64,000 nucleotides of DNA, from the NCBI GenBank assembly GCA_913778765.1, contig CAJYXO010000100.1:1-64000 (forward strand). The letters run 5' to 3'. Below are positions 52,032 to 61,602 of the stretch, one piece after another; position 1 is the first letter of the stretch, and every line of letters begins with the position of its first letter. The notes under the pieces were generated by a model. It had not been told where the DNA came from. It did no database searches and worked only from the letters and a program-made list of their open reading frames with translations. A program made the position numbers and the translations under genes. This stretch comes from an uncultured Massilia sp. (lineage in GTDB: Bacteria; Pseudomonadota; Gammaproteobacteria; Burkholderiales; Burkholderiaceae_D).

Positions 52032-52850
52032 TCAGGCCTTCAGCGTGTTCAGGCCGAGCACGTCCTGCATGTCGTACAGCCCGGTCGCCTTGTCGGCCAG
52101 GAAGCGGGCGGCGCGCAGCGCGCCCTGGGCGTAGCTGACGCGGCTGCTCGATTTGTGGCTGATCTCGATGCGCTCGCCGATGCCGGCGAACAGCACGGTG
52201 TGGTCGCCGACGATGTCGCCGCCGCGCACGGTGGCGAAGCCGATGGTCGACGGGTCGCGCTCGCCGGTCACGCCTTCGCGGCCGTAGACGGCGCACTGCT
52301 GCAGGTCGCGGCCGAGGGCGTCGGCGATCACTTCGCCCATCTTCAGCGCGGTGCCGGACGGGGCGTCGACCTTGTGGCGGTGGTGGGCTTCGACGATCTC
52401 GATGTCATAGCCCTGCGAGAAGTTCTTGGCCGCCATTTCTAAAAGTTTGAGCGTGACGTTCACGCCGATGCTCATGTTCGGGGCGAACACGATCGCGGTC
52501 TTCTCGGCGGCGGCGCGGATCGCGGCCTTGCCGGCCTCGTCGAAGCCGGTGGTGCCGATGATCATCTTGATGCCGTGCTCGGCGCAGTAGGCCAGGTGCT
52601 GCAGCGTGCCTTCCGGGCGGGTGAAGTCGATCAGGTACTGGGCGCCGGCCAGGCCCTGGGCCAGATCGGCGCGGACCTTCACGCCGGTCAGCTGGCCCGA
52701 GAAGGCGCCGGCGTCCGAGCCGATGAAGGAATTGCCTTCGCGATCGAGCGCGCCAGCAAGCTGGGCGTCGTCGGCCGCGGCGATGGTCTCGATCAGCATG
52801 CGGCCCATGCGGCCGCTGGCGCCGGCGACGGCAATATGCAGCTTCGTCAT
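52032..52850 (-). CDS. dapB: 4-hydroxy-tetrahydrodipicolinate reductase
   Basis: DapB acts in lysine and diaminopimelate synthesis. The 272-residue protein has the NAD(P)H site [14 protein letters not shown] near residue 8-21, [11 protein letters not shown], and the catalytic [17 protein letters not shown]. Length is standard. It is 4 bp after bamE on the same strand. Confidence 0.97.
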   Translation of the reverse strand: MTKLHIAVAGASGRMGRMLIETIAAADDAQLAGALDREGNSFIGSDAGAFSGQLTGVKVRADLAQGLAGAQYLIDFTRPEGTLQHLAYCAEHGIKMIIGTTGFDEAGKAAIRAAAEKTAIVFAPNMSIGVNVTLKLLEMAAKNFSQGYDIEIVEAHHRHKVDAPSGTALKMGEVIADALGRDLQQCAVYGREGVTGERDPSTIGFATVRGGDIVGDHTVLFAGIGERIEISHKSSSRVSYAQGALRAARFLADKATGLYDMQDVLGLNTLKA

Positions 52851-52854
52851 GCGT

Positions 52855-53472
52855 TTACTCCCCGCCGCGCTTGGCCGCGTCTTCGCGCTTGCGCTTCAGT
52901 TCGTCCAGCGATTCCTGCTCGGTCTTGGTCTCGTACTTCGAGATGCCGATCAGGCGCGAGATGTATTCGCGTTCGGTCGGCAGGTTGCCGCCGTCGATCC
53001 TGGCGACCTGGTTGTCCTTGAAATAGACGCTGACGCGGCTGGTGGTCAGCTCGCCGTTGCCGCGCGCGAGGTAGAACGGGTAGTCCCAGCGGTCGGCATG
53101 GAAGGCGTCCGTCAGCAGCGGGGTGCCGAGGATGAACTTGACCTGGTCGCGGCTCTGGCCGACCTTCAGCTGGCTCAGCATCTCCTGCGAGACGAAATTG
53201 CCCTGCTGGATGTCCGGCCGATAGGGCGAGAACACCCACAGGAATTTCTGCAGCTTGGTGACGGTGGTGGTCTGCGCGCCCGCGTTGGCGGCTGCCGCGG
53301 CCTTGTCGGCATCGGCGGCGACCGCAGCCGGGGCGGTGCTCACCGGCGCTGCCGGCTTGGTCTGGTTACGCCAGGATGCGCAGCCGGAGACCGTCAGCGC
53401 CGTGACGGCGAGGCCGGCCACGAGCGCTGCCCGGGCGTGGGAACGATGGAAAACGGCATTCATGACGCGCAT
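52855..53472 (-). CDS. bamE: Outer-membrane assembly lipoprotein BamE (OmlA)
   Basis: BamE is a small subunit of the BAM complex inserting beta-barrel proteins. The 205-residue lipoprotein has its lipobox at LTVSGC (Cys31), then a spacer rich in Ala and Pro, and the BamE domain with [37 protein letters not shown] and [12 protein letters not shown], all family motifs. A charged C-terminal tail ([16 protein letters not shown]) is longer than in E. coli. Start ATG 53472 is chosen for its AAGG site and the signal. Divergent from fur. Confidence 0.94.
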   Translation of the reverse strand: MRVMNAVFHRSHARAALVAGLAVTALTVSGCASWRNQTKPAAPVSTAPAAVAADADKAAAAANAGAQTTTVTKLQKFLWVFSPYRPDIQQGNFVSQEMLSQLKVGQSRDQVKFILGTPLLTDAFHADRWDYPFYLARGNGELTTSRVSVYFKDNQVARIDGGNLPTEREYISRLIGISKYETKTEQESLDELKRKREDAAKRGGE

Positions 53473-53639
53473 ATCTAACCTTAAAACGGATGAAAAAGCT
53501 CCAAAACCGTCGCGAGCGGCAACCACGGACCGCAAGTGCAAAGCGCAGCAGGTTTTCGAGCTTTTGATTGGGCGGAGCTGTAAAAACGCTATATCATAAA
53601 GCACTACGCCCATCTGAGCCCATCTAAGAGTAACAAAAC

Positions 53640-54068
53640 ATGAGCAACAACCCAACCGACCTGAAGGCCAGCGGCCTCAAAGCGACACTGCCGCGGCTGA
53701 AAATCCTGGAGATCTTCCAGAACAGCGCGGTGCGGCACCTGACGGCGGAAGACGTGTACAAGACCCTGCTGAACGAGAATATGGACGTGGGCCTGGCCAC
53801 CGTCTACCGGGTGCTGACCCAGTTCGAACAGGCGGGACTCCTGAACCGGAATCACTTTGAAACCGGCAAGGCGATCTACGAGCTGAATGCCGGCTCGCAC
53901 CACGACCACCTGGTCTGCCTGGATTGCGGCCACGTCGAAGAGTTCTACGACGAAGAGATCGAAAGCCGCCAGCAGAAAATCGCCCTGGAGCGCGGCTTCA
54001 AGATTGCCGAGCACGCCCTCGCGATCTACGGCAATTGCCAGAAGACGGATTGCCCGCACCGGCACTAA
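53640..54068 (+). CDS. fur: Ferric uptake regulator Fur
   Basis: Fur represses iron-uptake genes when Fe2+ is bound. The 142-residue protein has the winged helix with [15 protein letters not shown] and [19 protein letters not shown], then the metal site [16 protein letters not shown] with His and Cys ligands, and a C-terminal [10 protein letters not shown]. Divergent from bamE with a 167-bp gap, the typical betaproteobacterial layout. A bidirectional terminator follows. Confidence 0.97.
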   Translation: MSNNPTDLKASGLKATLPRLKILEIFQNSAVRHLTAEDVYKTLLNENMDVGLATVYRVLTQFEQAGLLNRNHFETGKAIYELNAGSHHDHLVCLDCGHVEEFYDEEIESRQQKIALERGFKIAEHALAIYGNCQKTDCPHRH

Positions 54069-54097
54069 AAACCCTGCGCCTTGCCCTAAGGGTTTTT
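54067..54097. terminator. Bidirectional terminator between fur and the hydrolase
   Basis: AAAAACCCT at 54067-54075 pairs with AGGGTTTTT at 54089-54097, so the stem itself supplies A and T runs on either side. It begins within the fur stop codon and faces the convergent hydrolase gene. Confidence 0.75.
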
Positions 54098-54108
54098 CGT
54101 CCCCTCGA

Positions 54109-54972
54109 TTACTGCGCAGCGCGCCGGTCGGCCGCGGCCATCACCTTCCGCACCGCGTCGATCACCAGCGCCGGCTCCTCGAGCTGGATGTTGTGGCCGC
54201 TGTTCATCGTCAGCACCTGGTAAGCCTCGCTGAACTGGCGCAGGAAATCGGCGTGCAGGTCGCGCTTGATCGCCACCGCCTCCGTCGTCTCCAGGAAGAA
54301 CATCGGCTTTTCGGCCTGCTGCACCGAGGTCAGCACCACCACCGGCACGTCCGACAGTTTGCCGTTCAAGGGCGCCGGCAGTATGCCGGCGTCCAGCACC
54401 GGCTGCAGCTGTTCCAGCTCGGGTTTGAATTTGGCCGGCACGATGGCGGCGAACTGCCTGTCGTCGGCCGCGGCCCGTTCGGGGTCCAGCCTGCGCAGGG
54501 CCGGATTGAAGCGCTCGTCGCTGGGATCGACCAGCACCATGCCGGCCACCTGCTCCGGATGACGCACCGCGAAGGCGCGCGCCAGCAGTCCGCCGTAGGA
54601 ATGGCCGACCAGGATGAACGGCGGGCGCAAGCGCGCCGCGGCGATCAGCTGGTCGAGTTCCTGGCTGCTTTGCAGGATGGTGCGCGGTTCCGGGCGCGCG
54701 TCCGAGCCGCCGTGGCCGGCGCGCGAATACGTCACCACATGCGCCGACTGCGCCACTTCCGGCGCCACCTTGCGCCAGGCCCGCAGATCGGTGCCGAAGC
54801 CGGATTCGAAGATCACGGTGTAGCGCCCGCTGCCCTGCTGCGCCATCTGCACCTGGTAGGCGCCGACCTGGATGCGGTCGGCCGCGGATGGCGGCTCGGT
54901 GCGCGCGGCGGCACAGCAGGCCAACACGACGGCGGCAAGCATGAAGGGGCGGGCGAAGCGTCTCACGGTCAT
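54109..54972 (-). CDS. Exported alpha/beta hydrolase
   Basis: A 287-residue protein with a signal peptide (MTVRRFARPFMLAAVVLACC) and an alpha/beta-hydrolase fold: oxyanion VIFESGFGTDLRAW, nucleophile Ser in ILVGHSYGGLLARA, acid in VLVDPSDERFN or nearby, and His in MNSGHNIQLEEP. Probably periplasmic esterase- or lipase-like. A Cys-Cys at the signal end may be a lipobox (LACC) making it a lipoprotein. Substrate unknown. Convergent with fur. Confidence 0.85.
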   Translation of the reverse strand: MTVRRFARPFMLAAVVLACCAAARTEPPSAADRIQVGAYQVQMAQQGSGRYTVIFESGFGTDLRAWRKVAPEVAQSAHVVTYSRAGHGGSDARPEPRTILQSSQELDQLIAAARLRPPFILVGHSYGGLLARAFAVRHPEQVAGMVLVDPSDERFNPALRRLDPERAAADDRQFAAIVPAKFKPELEQLQPVLDAGILPAPLNGKLSDVPVVVLTSVQQAEKPMFFLETTEAVAIKRDLHADFLRQFSEAYQVLTMNSGHNIQLEEPALVIDAVRKVMAAADRRAAQ

Positions 54973-55053
54973 TCCTCGGCAGATGGCGCACGTGGCGCGA
55001 TGCCTGGACTATAGCGGTGAGGCCTTCCTACCGTAACTGTAAGAAGTACGGGT

Positions 55054-56067
55054 TCAGGAATGACTGAGCGCGTTGGAGAGCAGCTTGGCCGTGATGTCGA
55101 CGATCGGAATCACGCGCTCGTAGGCCATGCGGGTCGGGCCGATCACGCCCAGGGTGCCGACGATCTTGCCGTTCACTTCGTAGGGCGCGGTGACGACGCT
55201 CATCTCGTCCATCGGCACCAGCTTGGATTCGCCGCCGATGAAGATCTGCACGCCGCCGGCCTTGCTGGAGACGTCCAGCAGCTGCATCAGGCCGGTCTTC
55301 TGCTCGAACATCTCGAACATCTGGCGCAGCGAACTCATGTTCGACGACAGGTCCGACACCGACAGCAGGTTGCGCTCGCCGGAAATGATCATGTCGTCGG
55401 TTTCCTGCAAGGCCTCGCTGCCCGCCTCCACCGCGGCCTGCATCAGGCGGCCCATGTCCTCGCGCAGCTGGCGCAATTCGCCGGTCAGGCGCGCGCGCAC
55501 CTGGTCGAAGGACAGGCCGGCGAAGTTCTGGTTCAGGTAGTTGGCCGACTGGATCAGTTCGCTTGGCGAATAGTCGACGTCGGTCAGCAGCAGGCGGTTC
55601 TGGACGTCGCCGCGCGGGTCGACGATCACCAGCAGGATGCGCTTTTCGGACAGGCGCAGGAATTCGATCTGCTGGAACGCCGATTCGCGGCGCGGGCTCT
55701 GCACCACGCCGGCGAACTGCGACAGCGAGGACAGCATCTGGGCCGCGTTGGCGATCACCTTCTGCGGCTGGTGCGCGGGCAGGCGCATGCCGGCGCCCAC
55801 GGCGTCCTCGTCGATCTGCTGCACGGTGAGGAGCGTATCCACGAAGATGCGGTAGCCGCGCGGCGTCGGCACCCGGCCGGCCGAAGTGTGCGGGCTGGCC
55901 ACATAGCCCATCTCCTCGAGGTCGGCCATGATGTTGCGGATCGTCGCCGGCGACAGGTCAAGGCCGGATATCTTCGACAGCGCACGCGAGCCGACGGGCT
56001 GGCCGTCGGCGATGTAGCGCTCGACCAGGGCTTTCAGCAGGGTTTGTGCACGGTTATCGAGTTGCAT
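55054..56067 (-). CDS. hrcA: Heat-inducible transcription repressor HrcA
   Basis: HrcA represses CIRCE-controlled chaperone genes, often groESL. The 337-residue protein has an N-terminal winged helix ([40 protein letters not shown]) and the HrcA domain with [20 protein letters not shown] and [20 protein letters not shown]. No CIRCE was seen in this window, so its targets lie elsewhere. HAD phosphatase gene is 27 bp upstream on the same strand. In many relatives hrcA adjoins nadK; here they are separated by 50 kb. Confidence 0.96.
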   Translation of the reverse strand: MQLDNRAQTLLKALVERYIADGQPVGSRALSKISGLDLSPATIRNIMADLEEMGYVASPHTSAGRVPTPRGYRIFVDTLLTVQQIDEDAVGAGMRLPAHQPQKVIANAAQMLSSLSQFAGVVQSPRRESAFQQIEFLRLSEKRILLVIVDPRGDVQNRLLLTDVDYSPSELIQSANYLNQNFAGLSFDQVRARLTGELRQLREDMGRLMQAAVEAGSEALQETDDMIISGERNLLSVSDLSSNMSSLRQMFEMFEQKTGLMQLLDVSSKAGGVQIFIGGESKLVPMDEMSVVTAPYEVNGKIVGTLGVIGPTRMAYERVIPIVDITAKLLSNALSHS

Positions 56068-56094
56068 GGTTCACATTATGCCTTGCGCGGAGCG

Positions 56095-56808
56095 TCAAGT
56101 GTGCTCACGTTCGAGCCAGTCCAGCAATTCGTCGAAGTTGCGCACGATCGCGTCCGGCACGACGCCGTGCTCGACGTGCTTGTTGCTGCCGTTCCGGTTC
56201 ATCCACACGCCGCGCATGCCGATGTCCTGGGCGCCCTGCACGTCGAGCAGCACGTCGTCGCCGACATAGACCGCGTCCCACGGCGCCACGCCCAGCGCCT
56301 GGCAGCCGGCCAGGAAGATCGCCGGATCCGGCTTGGCCACGCCCAGCTGGGGCGCGGCGACCCAGGCCCCGAAATGGTGGGCCAGGCCGATCGTCTGCAG
56401 GTCGGCGTTGCCGTTGGTGATGGCGCCGACCAGCACCCGCCCCTTCAGGCGCAGCAGGCCGGGCAGCACATCGTCGAAGGGGACCACGGCGTTGCGCGCG
56501 GCAAAGAACTCGGCCATCGCCAGTTCGACCTTGGCGGCGTCCTCGCCGGCCTGCCGGAAGGCGTCGAGCAGGCCGGCGCGGCGCAGCTTGCCGAGATCGA
56601 GCTGGAATTCGGGCTGGCGCGCCAGCAGCTCCAGGCGCGCCTGGCGCAGGCTGTCGATGGTGAATTGCTGGGCGACGCGCGGCGCGTGCTCGCGCAGCCA
56701 GGCGAACAGGGTCTCTTCGGCCTGCAGGATCACCGGGGCGATCGGCCACAGGGTATCGTCGAGGTCGAACAGAACGGCCTTTGGCCAGGCGCGGCGGGTC
56801 GTGGGCAT
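56095..56808 (-). CDS. HAD-family hydrolase (phosphatase)
   Basis: A HAD-superfamily phosphatase of about 237 residues with KAVLFDLDDTLWPIAPVI (nucleophile Asp motif), LVGAITNGNADLQT (motif II Thr/Asn), Lys in GVAKPDPAIF, and VYVGDDVLLDVQGA (acidic motif). This is the subfamily IA pattern. The start is uncertain: MPTTRRAWPKAVLFDLDDT at 56808 fits homologous starts best, while in-frame starts at 56841 or 56865 are also possible; none has a clear ribosome-binding site. Upstream of hrcA. Confidence 0.85.
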   Translation of the reverse strand: MPTTRRAWPKAVLFDLDDTLWPIAPVILQAEETLFAWLREHAPRVAQQFTIDSLRQARLELLARQPEFQLDLGKLRRAGLLDAFRQAGEDAAKVELAMAEFFAARNAVVPFDDVLPGLLRLKGRVLVGAITNGNADLQTIGLAHHFGAWVAAPQLGVAKPDPAIFLAGCQALGVAPWDAVYVGDDVLLDVQGAQDIGMRGVWMNRNGSNKHVEHGVVPDAIVRNFDELLDWLEREHT

Positions 56809-57001
56809 GCTGGGGAAATCGGAGATGGGCCATTCAAGCATAGCGAGGCCGGCCATGAAAATCAACGCCGCGCCACCGTCGTTACACCGTGATACAAAGG
56901 CAAATGAAGCTGCGACTTGGCAAATGCTCTAAAATGTCGGGCAATATTCTACTCAGCGATGCCGCCGGCCCGCCGTGCGCATCCCGCCCAACGGAGATTC
57001 T

Positions 57002-57619
57002 ATGAAGAGTTCGATCCTGTATGCCGGCGCTGCGCTGGCATGCGTGCTTGGCCTGTCCGCCTGTGGCGGCGGCAACGGTGACCTGCCCCTGACCGTGACG
57101 ATCAACAGCGGCGCCGGCGTGAGCAAGGAAGGCCTGGTCCTGGTCAACAAGAGCAATGGCGACGAAATCGCGGTGCCGGCCAACACCAGCGCCGTCCAGT
57201 TCAAGAAATACCTGCAGACCGACGACGAATTCAACATCGACGTCAAGAGCCTGCCGTCGAACATCAGCGGCTGCACCTTCTCCAACAACAAGGCGCGCGC
57301 TAACTACTACACGGTCTACACCCTGTCTCCAGCGGTCTTTTGCACGGTCAAGACGCACGACCTGAGCGTCAAGGTGACCGGTTTGACCGGCGCTGGCCTG
57401 GTGCTGGTGAACGGCTCCGACAAGCAGCCGGTGACGGCAAACAATGGTGTCGACGTGACGGTGGCGATGGCGAAAGTGCCGGAAGACGGCCCTTACGGCA
57501 TCACCGTGCTGACCCAGCCGGACACCCAGACCTGCACCGTCAGCGGCGGCAGCGGCACCATGAACGCCACCGGCCCGAGCACCACGCCAGTGGTCGCCTG
57601 CGGTCCCAAGACCCAATAA
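57002..57619 (+). CDS. Putative lipoprotein, first of a tandem pair
   Basis: A 205-residue exported protein. The lipoprotein signal MKSSILYAGAALACVLGLSA ends at Cys21 followed by GGGN. The mature part is two beta-rich units with LVLVNKSNGDEIAVPANTSA and GLVLVNGSDKQPVTANNGVD, closed by VLTQPDTQTCTVSGGSGT. The same block closes the next protein. An AACGGAGATTCT site precedes ATG 57002. Function unknown; probably envelope-associated. Confidence 0.85.
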   Translation: MKSSILYAGAALACVLGLSACGGGNGDLPLTVTINSGAGVSKEGLVLVNKSNGDEIAVPANTSAVQFKKYLQTDDEFNIDVKSLPSNISGCTFSNNKARANYYTVYTLSPAVFCTVKTHDLSVKVTGLTGAGLVLVNGSDKQPVTANNGVDVTVAMAKVPEDGPYGITVLTQPDTQTCTVSGGSGTMNATGPSTTPVVACGPKTQ

Positions 57620-57634
57620 TCTGGAGATTACCGT

Positions 57635-58336
57635 ATGAAGTTCCACCTCCTGCGCCCGGCCCTGGTCCTGGCTTCCTCCCTGGTCCTGGCGTCCTGCGGC
57701 GGCGGCGGCAAGGAAACCTATCCGATCAACGTGACGGTTTCGAACGTCCTGTACAAGGGCCTGATTCTCACCACCAACGGCCAGGAGCTGGCCGTGGACC
57801 CGGCCGCCAAAGTCGGCGATCCCGTCGTCCTGAAGTTCCCGAACAGCCTCGACTACGGCACCTATTACAACGTGGTGCCGAAGGGCGGCACGGCGCTCGG
57901 CGGCGGCGCCCAGCCGGCGCACCAGACCTGCGTCAGCTCCACGCAGTACGGCTATCCGCGCGAATACGGTACGGCCGGCCAGACGGCCTCGCTCGCCTCG
58001 GCGCGCACGCCGGCGATCGAGGTGTTCTATAACTGCACGGTCAATACCTTCGCAGTGGGCGGCACGATCACCGGCCTGAATTCCGATACCGCGACCATCA
58101 CCCTCATCAACGGCAGCGACAGCCAGGTCACGGTGACCGGCAGCACCACCGTGTCGCCGGTGACCTTCACCCTGCCGAACGCGGTCCAGTACGACAAGAC
58201 CTATGGCGTGAGCGTGCTGACCCAGCCGGCTGGTTACACCTGTACCGTTGCCAACGGCAGCGGCACGGTGGGCGCGGCAGCCGAAGCGGCTGGCAGCGTC
58301 AAGGACATCGCCGTGACCTGCACGAAGAACGGCTGA
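57635..58336 (+). CDS. Putative lipoprotein, second of a tandem pair
   Basis: A 233-residue lipoprotein with Cys21 (LVLASCGGGG) like its neighbour, and a C-terminal unit TITLINGSDSQVTVTGSTTV ... VLTQPAGYTCTVANGSGT that is clearly related to the upstream protein. The first unit differs more. It starts 15 bp after the first gene and shares its operon, ending at the terminator near 58.48 kb. It is a diverged duplicate with no recognised function. Confidence 0.85.
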   Translation: MKFHLLRPALVLASSLVLASCGGGGKETYPINVTVSNVLYKGLILTTNGQELAVDPAAKVGDPVVLKFPNSLDYGTYYNVVPKGGTALGGGAQPAHQTCVSSTQYGYPREYGTAGQTASLASARTPAIEVFYNCTVNTFAVGGTITGLNSDTATITLINGSDSQVTVTGSTTVSPVTFTLPNAVQYDKTYGVSVLTQPAGYTCTVANGSGTVGAAAEAAGSVKDIAVTCTKNG

Positions 58337-58468
58337 TCGGGAGAGAGTTTCGGAGGAGATATTTTTGTTTCTTATATCAAATATTCTAAACAAAAATTGG
58401 ACCGATATGCTGTAACGCAGCATACTGCTTCCTGTCTCCTCCAACTCTCCTCAGAAGAATTGGATTTA

Positions 58469-58497
58469 AGCCCGCCTCAACAGCGGGCTTTTTTTTC
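58469..58497 (+). terminator. Rho-independent terminator after the lipoprotein pair
   Basis: AGCCCGC-CTCAACA-GCGGGCT followed by eight T residues: a seven-bp stem with a classic T-run, about 130 bases past the second lipoprotein stop. Confidence 0.85.
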
Positions 58498-58519
58498 GCC
58501 CATTTCTTCAGGCAGCCGC

Positions 58520-58714
58520 TCAGATGCGGGCTTTTTCCTCGGCCGTCAACCGCTTGGCCGTCACCCTCACCACCGCCATCTGCTTGCCCTGGATCGACAC
58601 CTGGGCGTCGTAGCGCTCGCGGGCGTTTTCGCTGGCGGCGCTGGCCACGCTGGTGACACCGGTCAGGAAGGCGGCTGCCAGGAAGATCGCTTCCATGTTT
58701 TTCATGACGTTCAT
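58520..58714 (-). CDS. Small exported protein of unknown function
   Basis: A 64-residue protein with a signal peptide (NMEAIFLAAAFLTGVTSVAS, cleavage near ASA-A) and a mature part of about 40 residues, ENARERYDAQVSIQGKQMAV then VRVTAKRLTAEEKARI, positively charged at the end. A GAGGAG site stands before ATG 58714. No family recognised. Convergent with the lipoprotein operon. Confidence 0.7.
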   Translation of the reverse strand: MNVMKNMEAIFLAAAFLTGVTSVASAASENARERYDAQVSIQGKQMAVVRVTAKRLTAEEKARI

Positions 58715-58940
58715 TTCAGTTCTCCTCGGGCTGGTGAAGTGGATTTCGTTTCGATGGTGTCACTGTAGGCGCCCGCGTCCCGCGCTTCCAGCGGACTGCG
58801 ACGAACTGCAAAAAACGCGGCATGGATGCCCAAAAGCCGGGGCTGCGCGTTGTCGCGACGCGGATTCACGCCTGAGAACGCTCAACAGCTTCCGCGCCTG
58901 TGCTCGCCATACTCGACGGCGGCACAGATGTGGAGGCGAA

Positions 58941-59738
58941 ATGAGACGGGAGAACTTTCTAAAACTGGATTCCGGGGCGGCGGCCAGCATGGCCGGCACC
59001 GTGCTCGGCTGGAACCGGCTGGCCCTGCAGGCGGTCCGCCATGCGCAGCCCGGCCCGCCGCTGGCCGCGCGCGCGCTGGCGGTCCTGCACACCTGCATGT
59101 ACAACGCCTGGGCGGCCTACGACGACCACGCGCGCCAGACCGTGCACGGCGTCGCAGTCAGGCTGCCGCTGGGCGAACGCAGCGCGGCCAGCAAGGCCGG
59201 CGCCATGAGCCACGCGGCGCACCGCACACTGAGCGGACTGTTTCCGGCGCAAGCGGGCAGCTTCGATGCCTGGATGGCCGGGCTGGGCCAGGACCCCGCG
59301 GCCGGCGGCGGGCCGCTGAGCCCGGCAGGCATCGGACGCAGCCAGGCTGCCGCCATGCAGGCATTCTGCCGGCGCGAAGGCGTGCGGCGGCTGGGCGGCC
59401 TGGTCGGCGGCGGCATCGCCGATGCGCCGCCGGATCTGCCGCCGGTGATCGAGCCGGCGCCGGAGCGCTGGTTCCTGCCGGCCCACCTGTTGTCGGAACA
59501 CGACGGCTACAGCGACGACCAGGACGTGCGCCTGTTCTTCGCCCTGTCGAATGCGCTTGCCGACGCCGGCGCGCTGGCCATCCAGGGCAGCCCTGGCGCC
59601 GCCGCGGCCGAGGTCATCAGGCGTTTTTCGGGAGACAGCCGCTTCCAGGCCGCCGGCTCGGCCGGGCAGGAAGCGGGCAGGAAGATCGGCACGCGCGCTT
59701 TCGACGGCGCGCGCCGTTACTGGGATGGGAAATGCTAG
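58941..59738 (+). CDS. Degenerate vanadium-haloperoxidase-like protein lacking the active-site half
   Basis: A 265-residue protein related to the N-terminal half of haloperoxidase-type PAP2 proteins: WNRLALQAVRHAQPGPPLAA, AVLHTCMYNAWAAYD, and RLFFALSNALADAGALAIQ, the last matching LFALANVAMADAG in the full protein at 26.5-28.0 kb. It ends where the Lys/Arg-Pro, PSGH and His motifs should begin, so it has no vanadate or phosphate pocket. There is no signal peptide. GGAGGCGAA precedes ATG 58941. Either a truncated relic or a repurposed helical domain. Confidence 0.7.
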   Translation: MRRENFLKLDSGAAASMAGTVLGWNRLALQAVRHAQPGPPLAARALAVLHTCMYNAWAAYDDHARQTVHGVAVRLPLGERSAASKAGAMSHAAHRTLSGLFPAQAGSFDAWMAGLGQDPAAGGGPLSPAGIGRSQAAAMQAFCRREGVRRLGGLVGGGIADAPPDLPPVIEPAPERWFLPAHLLSEHDGYSDDQDVRLFFALSNALADAGALAIQGSPGAAAAEVIRRFSGDSRFQAAGSAGQEAGRKIGTRAFDGARRYWDGKC

Positions 59739-59741
59739 CCC

Positions 59742-59774
59742 ACTTGGCCCCCCCCCGCCTGCGCGGGGGCGACG
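59742..59774. repeat. REP-like palindrome, copy 8
   Basis: A C-run followed by CCGCCTGCGCGGGGGCGACG, ending next to the rsmA stop. A variant member of the REP family with an expanded C tract. Confidence 0.6.
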
Positions 59775-60551
59775 TTAGTTGGGTTTCAGGATATTGGCCA
59801 GCGCCACATACTGCGCCAGCTCCACCGCTTCCGGCCGCGCGCCCGGATCGATGCCGGCGTCCACCAGTTGCTGCTCGGTGAACATGCCGGCCACGCAATT
59901 CTTGATGACCTTGCGCCGCTGCGAGAAGGCCTTGGCCACCACCGCTTCCAGGGTCGCGGCGTCGGCCGGCAGCTGGTGCCTGGTCGGCACCATGCGCACG
60001 ATCGCCGAATCGACCTGCGGCGGCGGATCGAAGGCGGTGGGCGGCACCACGAACAGCATCGCCATGTCGTAGCGCCATTGCAGCATCACCGACAGGCGGC
60101 TGTAGGCCTTGGTGCCGGGCTCGGCCACCATGCGCTCCACCACTTCCTTCTGCAGCATGAAGTGCTGGTCCTCGACCAGGTGGGCGAATTCCGCCAGGTG
60201 GAACAACAGCGGGCTCGAGATGTTGTACGGCAGGTTGCCGACCACGCGCAGCTTCTTCCCTTCCGGCACCGGGATCGAACCGAAATCGAATTTCAGGGCG
60301 TCGCCGGAATGCACCGTCAGGCGTTCTCGGGGGTAGGCTTTTTCCAGGCGCGCCACCAGGTCGCGGTCCAGTTCGACCACGTGCATGTGGTCGAGTTCCT
60401 TCAGCAGCAGCGAGGTCATCGCCGCCAGGCCAGGGCCGATCTCGACCATGGTGTCGCCTTTGCGCGGACCGATCTCGTCGATGATGTCGTGGAGGACGTG
60501 GGCATCGGTCAGGAAGTTCTGGCCGAAGCGCTTGCGGGCTACGTGTTTCAT
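59775..60551 (-). CDS. rsmA: 16S rRNA dimethyladenosine transferase RsmA (KsgA)
   Basis: RsmA dimethylates A1518 and A1519 of 16S rRNA late in small-subunit assembly. The 258-residue protein has [23 protein letters not shown]-binding [17 protein letters not shown], and [19 protein letters not shown] with the catalytic NLPY. Length is normal. Last gene of the lptD-surA-pdxA-rsmA run, 7 bp after pdxA. Confidence 0.97.
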   Translation of the reverse strand: MKHVARKRFGQNFLTDAHVLHDIIDEIGPRKGDTMVEIGPGLAAMTSLLLKELDHMHVVELDRDLVARLEKAYPRERLTVHSGDALKFDFGSIPVPEGKKLRVVGNLPYNISSPLLFHLAEFAHLVEDQHFMLQKEVVERMVAEPGTKAYSRLSVMLQWRYDMAMLFVVPPTAFDPPPQVDSAIVRMVPTRHQLPADAATLEAVVAKAFSQRRKVIKNCVAGMFTEQQLVDAGIDPGARPEAVELAQYVALANILKPN

Positions 60552-60558
60552 AAGATTC

Positions 60559-61599
60559 TTAATGTTGTACTGTGGCGCGCACCATGGACAGGGCGACGCG
60601 GATCGCCTCTTCCATGCTGCCGCAATCGGCCTGGCCGAGGCCTTGCGCGGCCAGGTCGAGGGCGGTGCCGTGGTCGACCGAGGTGCGGATCAGGGGCAGG
60701 CCCAGGGTGATGTTGACGCCGCGCCCGAAGGTGGCGTGCTTGAGCACCGGCAGGCCCTGGTCGTGGTACATCGCCAGCACGGCGTCGGCATCCTGCAGGT
60801 ATTTGGGCTGGAACAGCGTGTCGGCCGGGTACGGACCGCGCGCATCGATGCCGCGCCCCTGCGCCGCCGCCAAAGCCGGTTCGATCACGTCGATTTCTTC
60901 GCGGCCCAGGTAGCCGTTCTCGCCGGCGTGCGGATTCAGGCCCGTCACCAGGATGCGCGGCGCGTCGAGCCCGAACTTGCCGCGCAAGTCGGCGTGCAGG
61001 ATGTCCAGCACCTGGTCGAGCGTCTCGCGCGTGAGCGCGGCCGGCACGTCTTTCAGGGGCAGGTGGGTGGTGGCCAGCGCCACCCGCAGATACGGCTGGT
61101 CCTGGCCCGGCGAGCCGGCCAGCATCATCACCACCTTCGGCGTATGGGTCTTCTCGGCCAGGTACTCGGTGTGGCCGGAGAACGCGATCCCGGCATCGTT
61201 GATGGTGCTTTTCTGCAGCGGCGCGGTGACGATGGCGTCGAACCAGCCGGCGCCCACGCCCTCCACCGCCAGGTCGAGCGTGGCCAGCACCGCGCGGCCG
61301 TTGTTGGCGTCGAGCTGCCCCGGCACCACGTGGGCGGCCAGCGGCACGTCGACCACCGGGATGGTCTGCGGCCCGAACTGCGGCAGGCCGCTGTGGCGCA
61401 GCGCCAGCGTGGAGATCGCCGACAGGCGGATCGCCGGGTCGATCAGGCCAGCGGTCAGCGAGAGGAAGGCGGCATCGCCGACCAGCACGCAGCGCGCCTG
61501 TTCGCGCAGAGCCCAGGCGGCGCGGATCGCGATTTCCGGGCCGATCCCGGCCGGCTCGCCGACCGTGACGGCCAGCGTCGGACGTGCCGGGACCGTCAT
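60559..61599 (-). CDS. pdxA: 4-hydroxythreonine-4-phosphate dehydrogenase
   Basis: PdxA acts in pyridoxal phosphate synthesis, using NAD+ and a metal. The 346-residue protein has [40 protein letters not shown] with His metal ligand, [16 protein letters not shown], and [20 protein letters not shown], all family motifs. It is 3 bp after surA and 7 bp before rsmA. Confidence 0.97.
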   Translation of the reverse strand: MTVPARPTLAVTVGEPAGIGPEIAIRAAWALREQARCVLVGDAAFLSLTAGLIDPAIRLSAISTLALRHSGLPQFGPQTIPVVDVPLAAHVVPGQLDANNGRAVLATLDLAVEGVGAGWFDAIVTAPLQKSTINDAGIAFSGHTEYLAEKTHTPKVVMMLAGSPGQDQPYLRVALATTHLPLKDVPAALTRETLDQVLDILHADLRGKFGLDAPRILVTGLNPHAGENGYLGREEIDVIEPALAAAQGRGIDARGPYPADTLFQPKYLQDADAVLAMYHDQGLPVLKHATFGRGVNITLGLPLIRTSVDHGTALDLAAQGLGQADCGSMEEAIRVALSMVRATVQH

Positions 61600-61602
61600 G
61601 CC

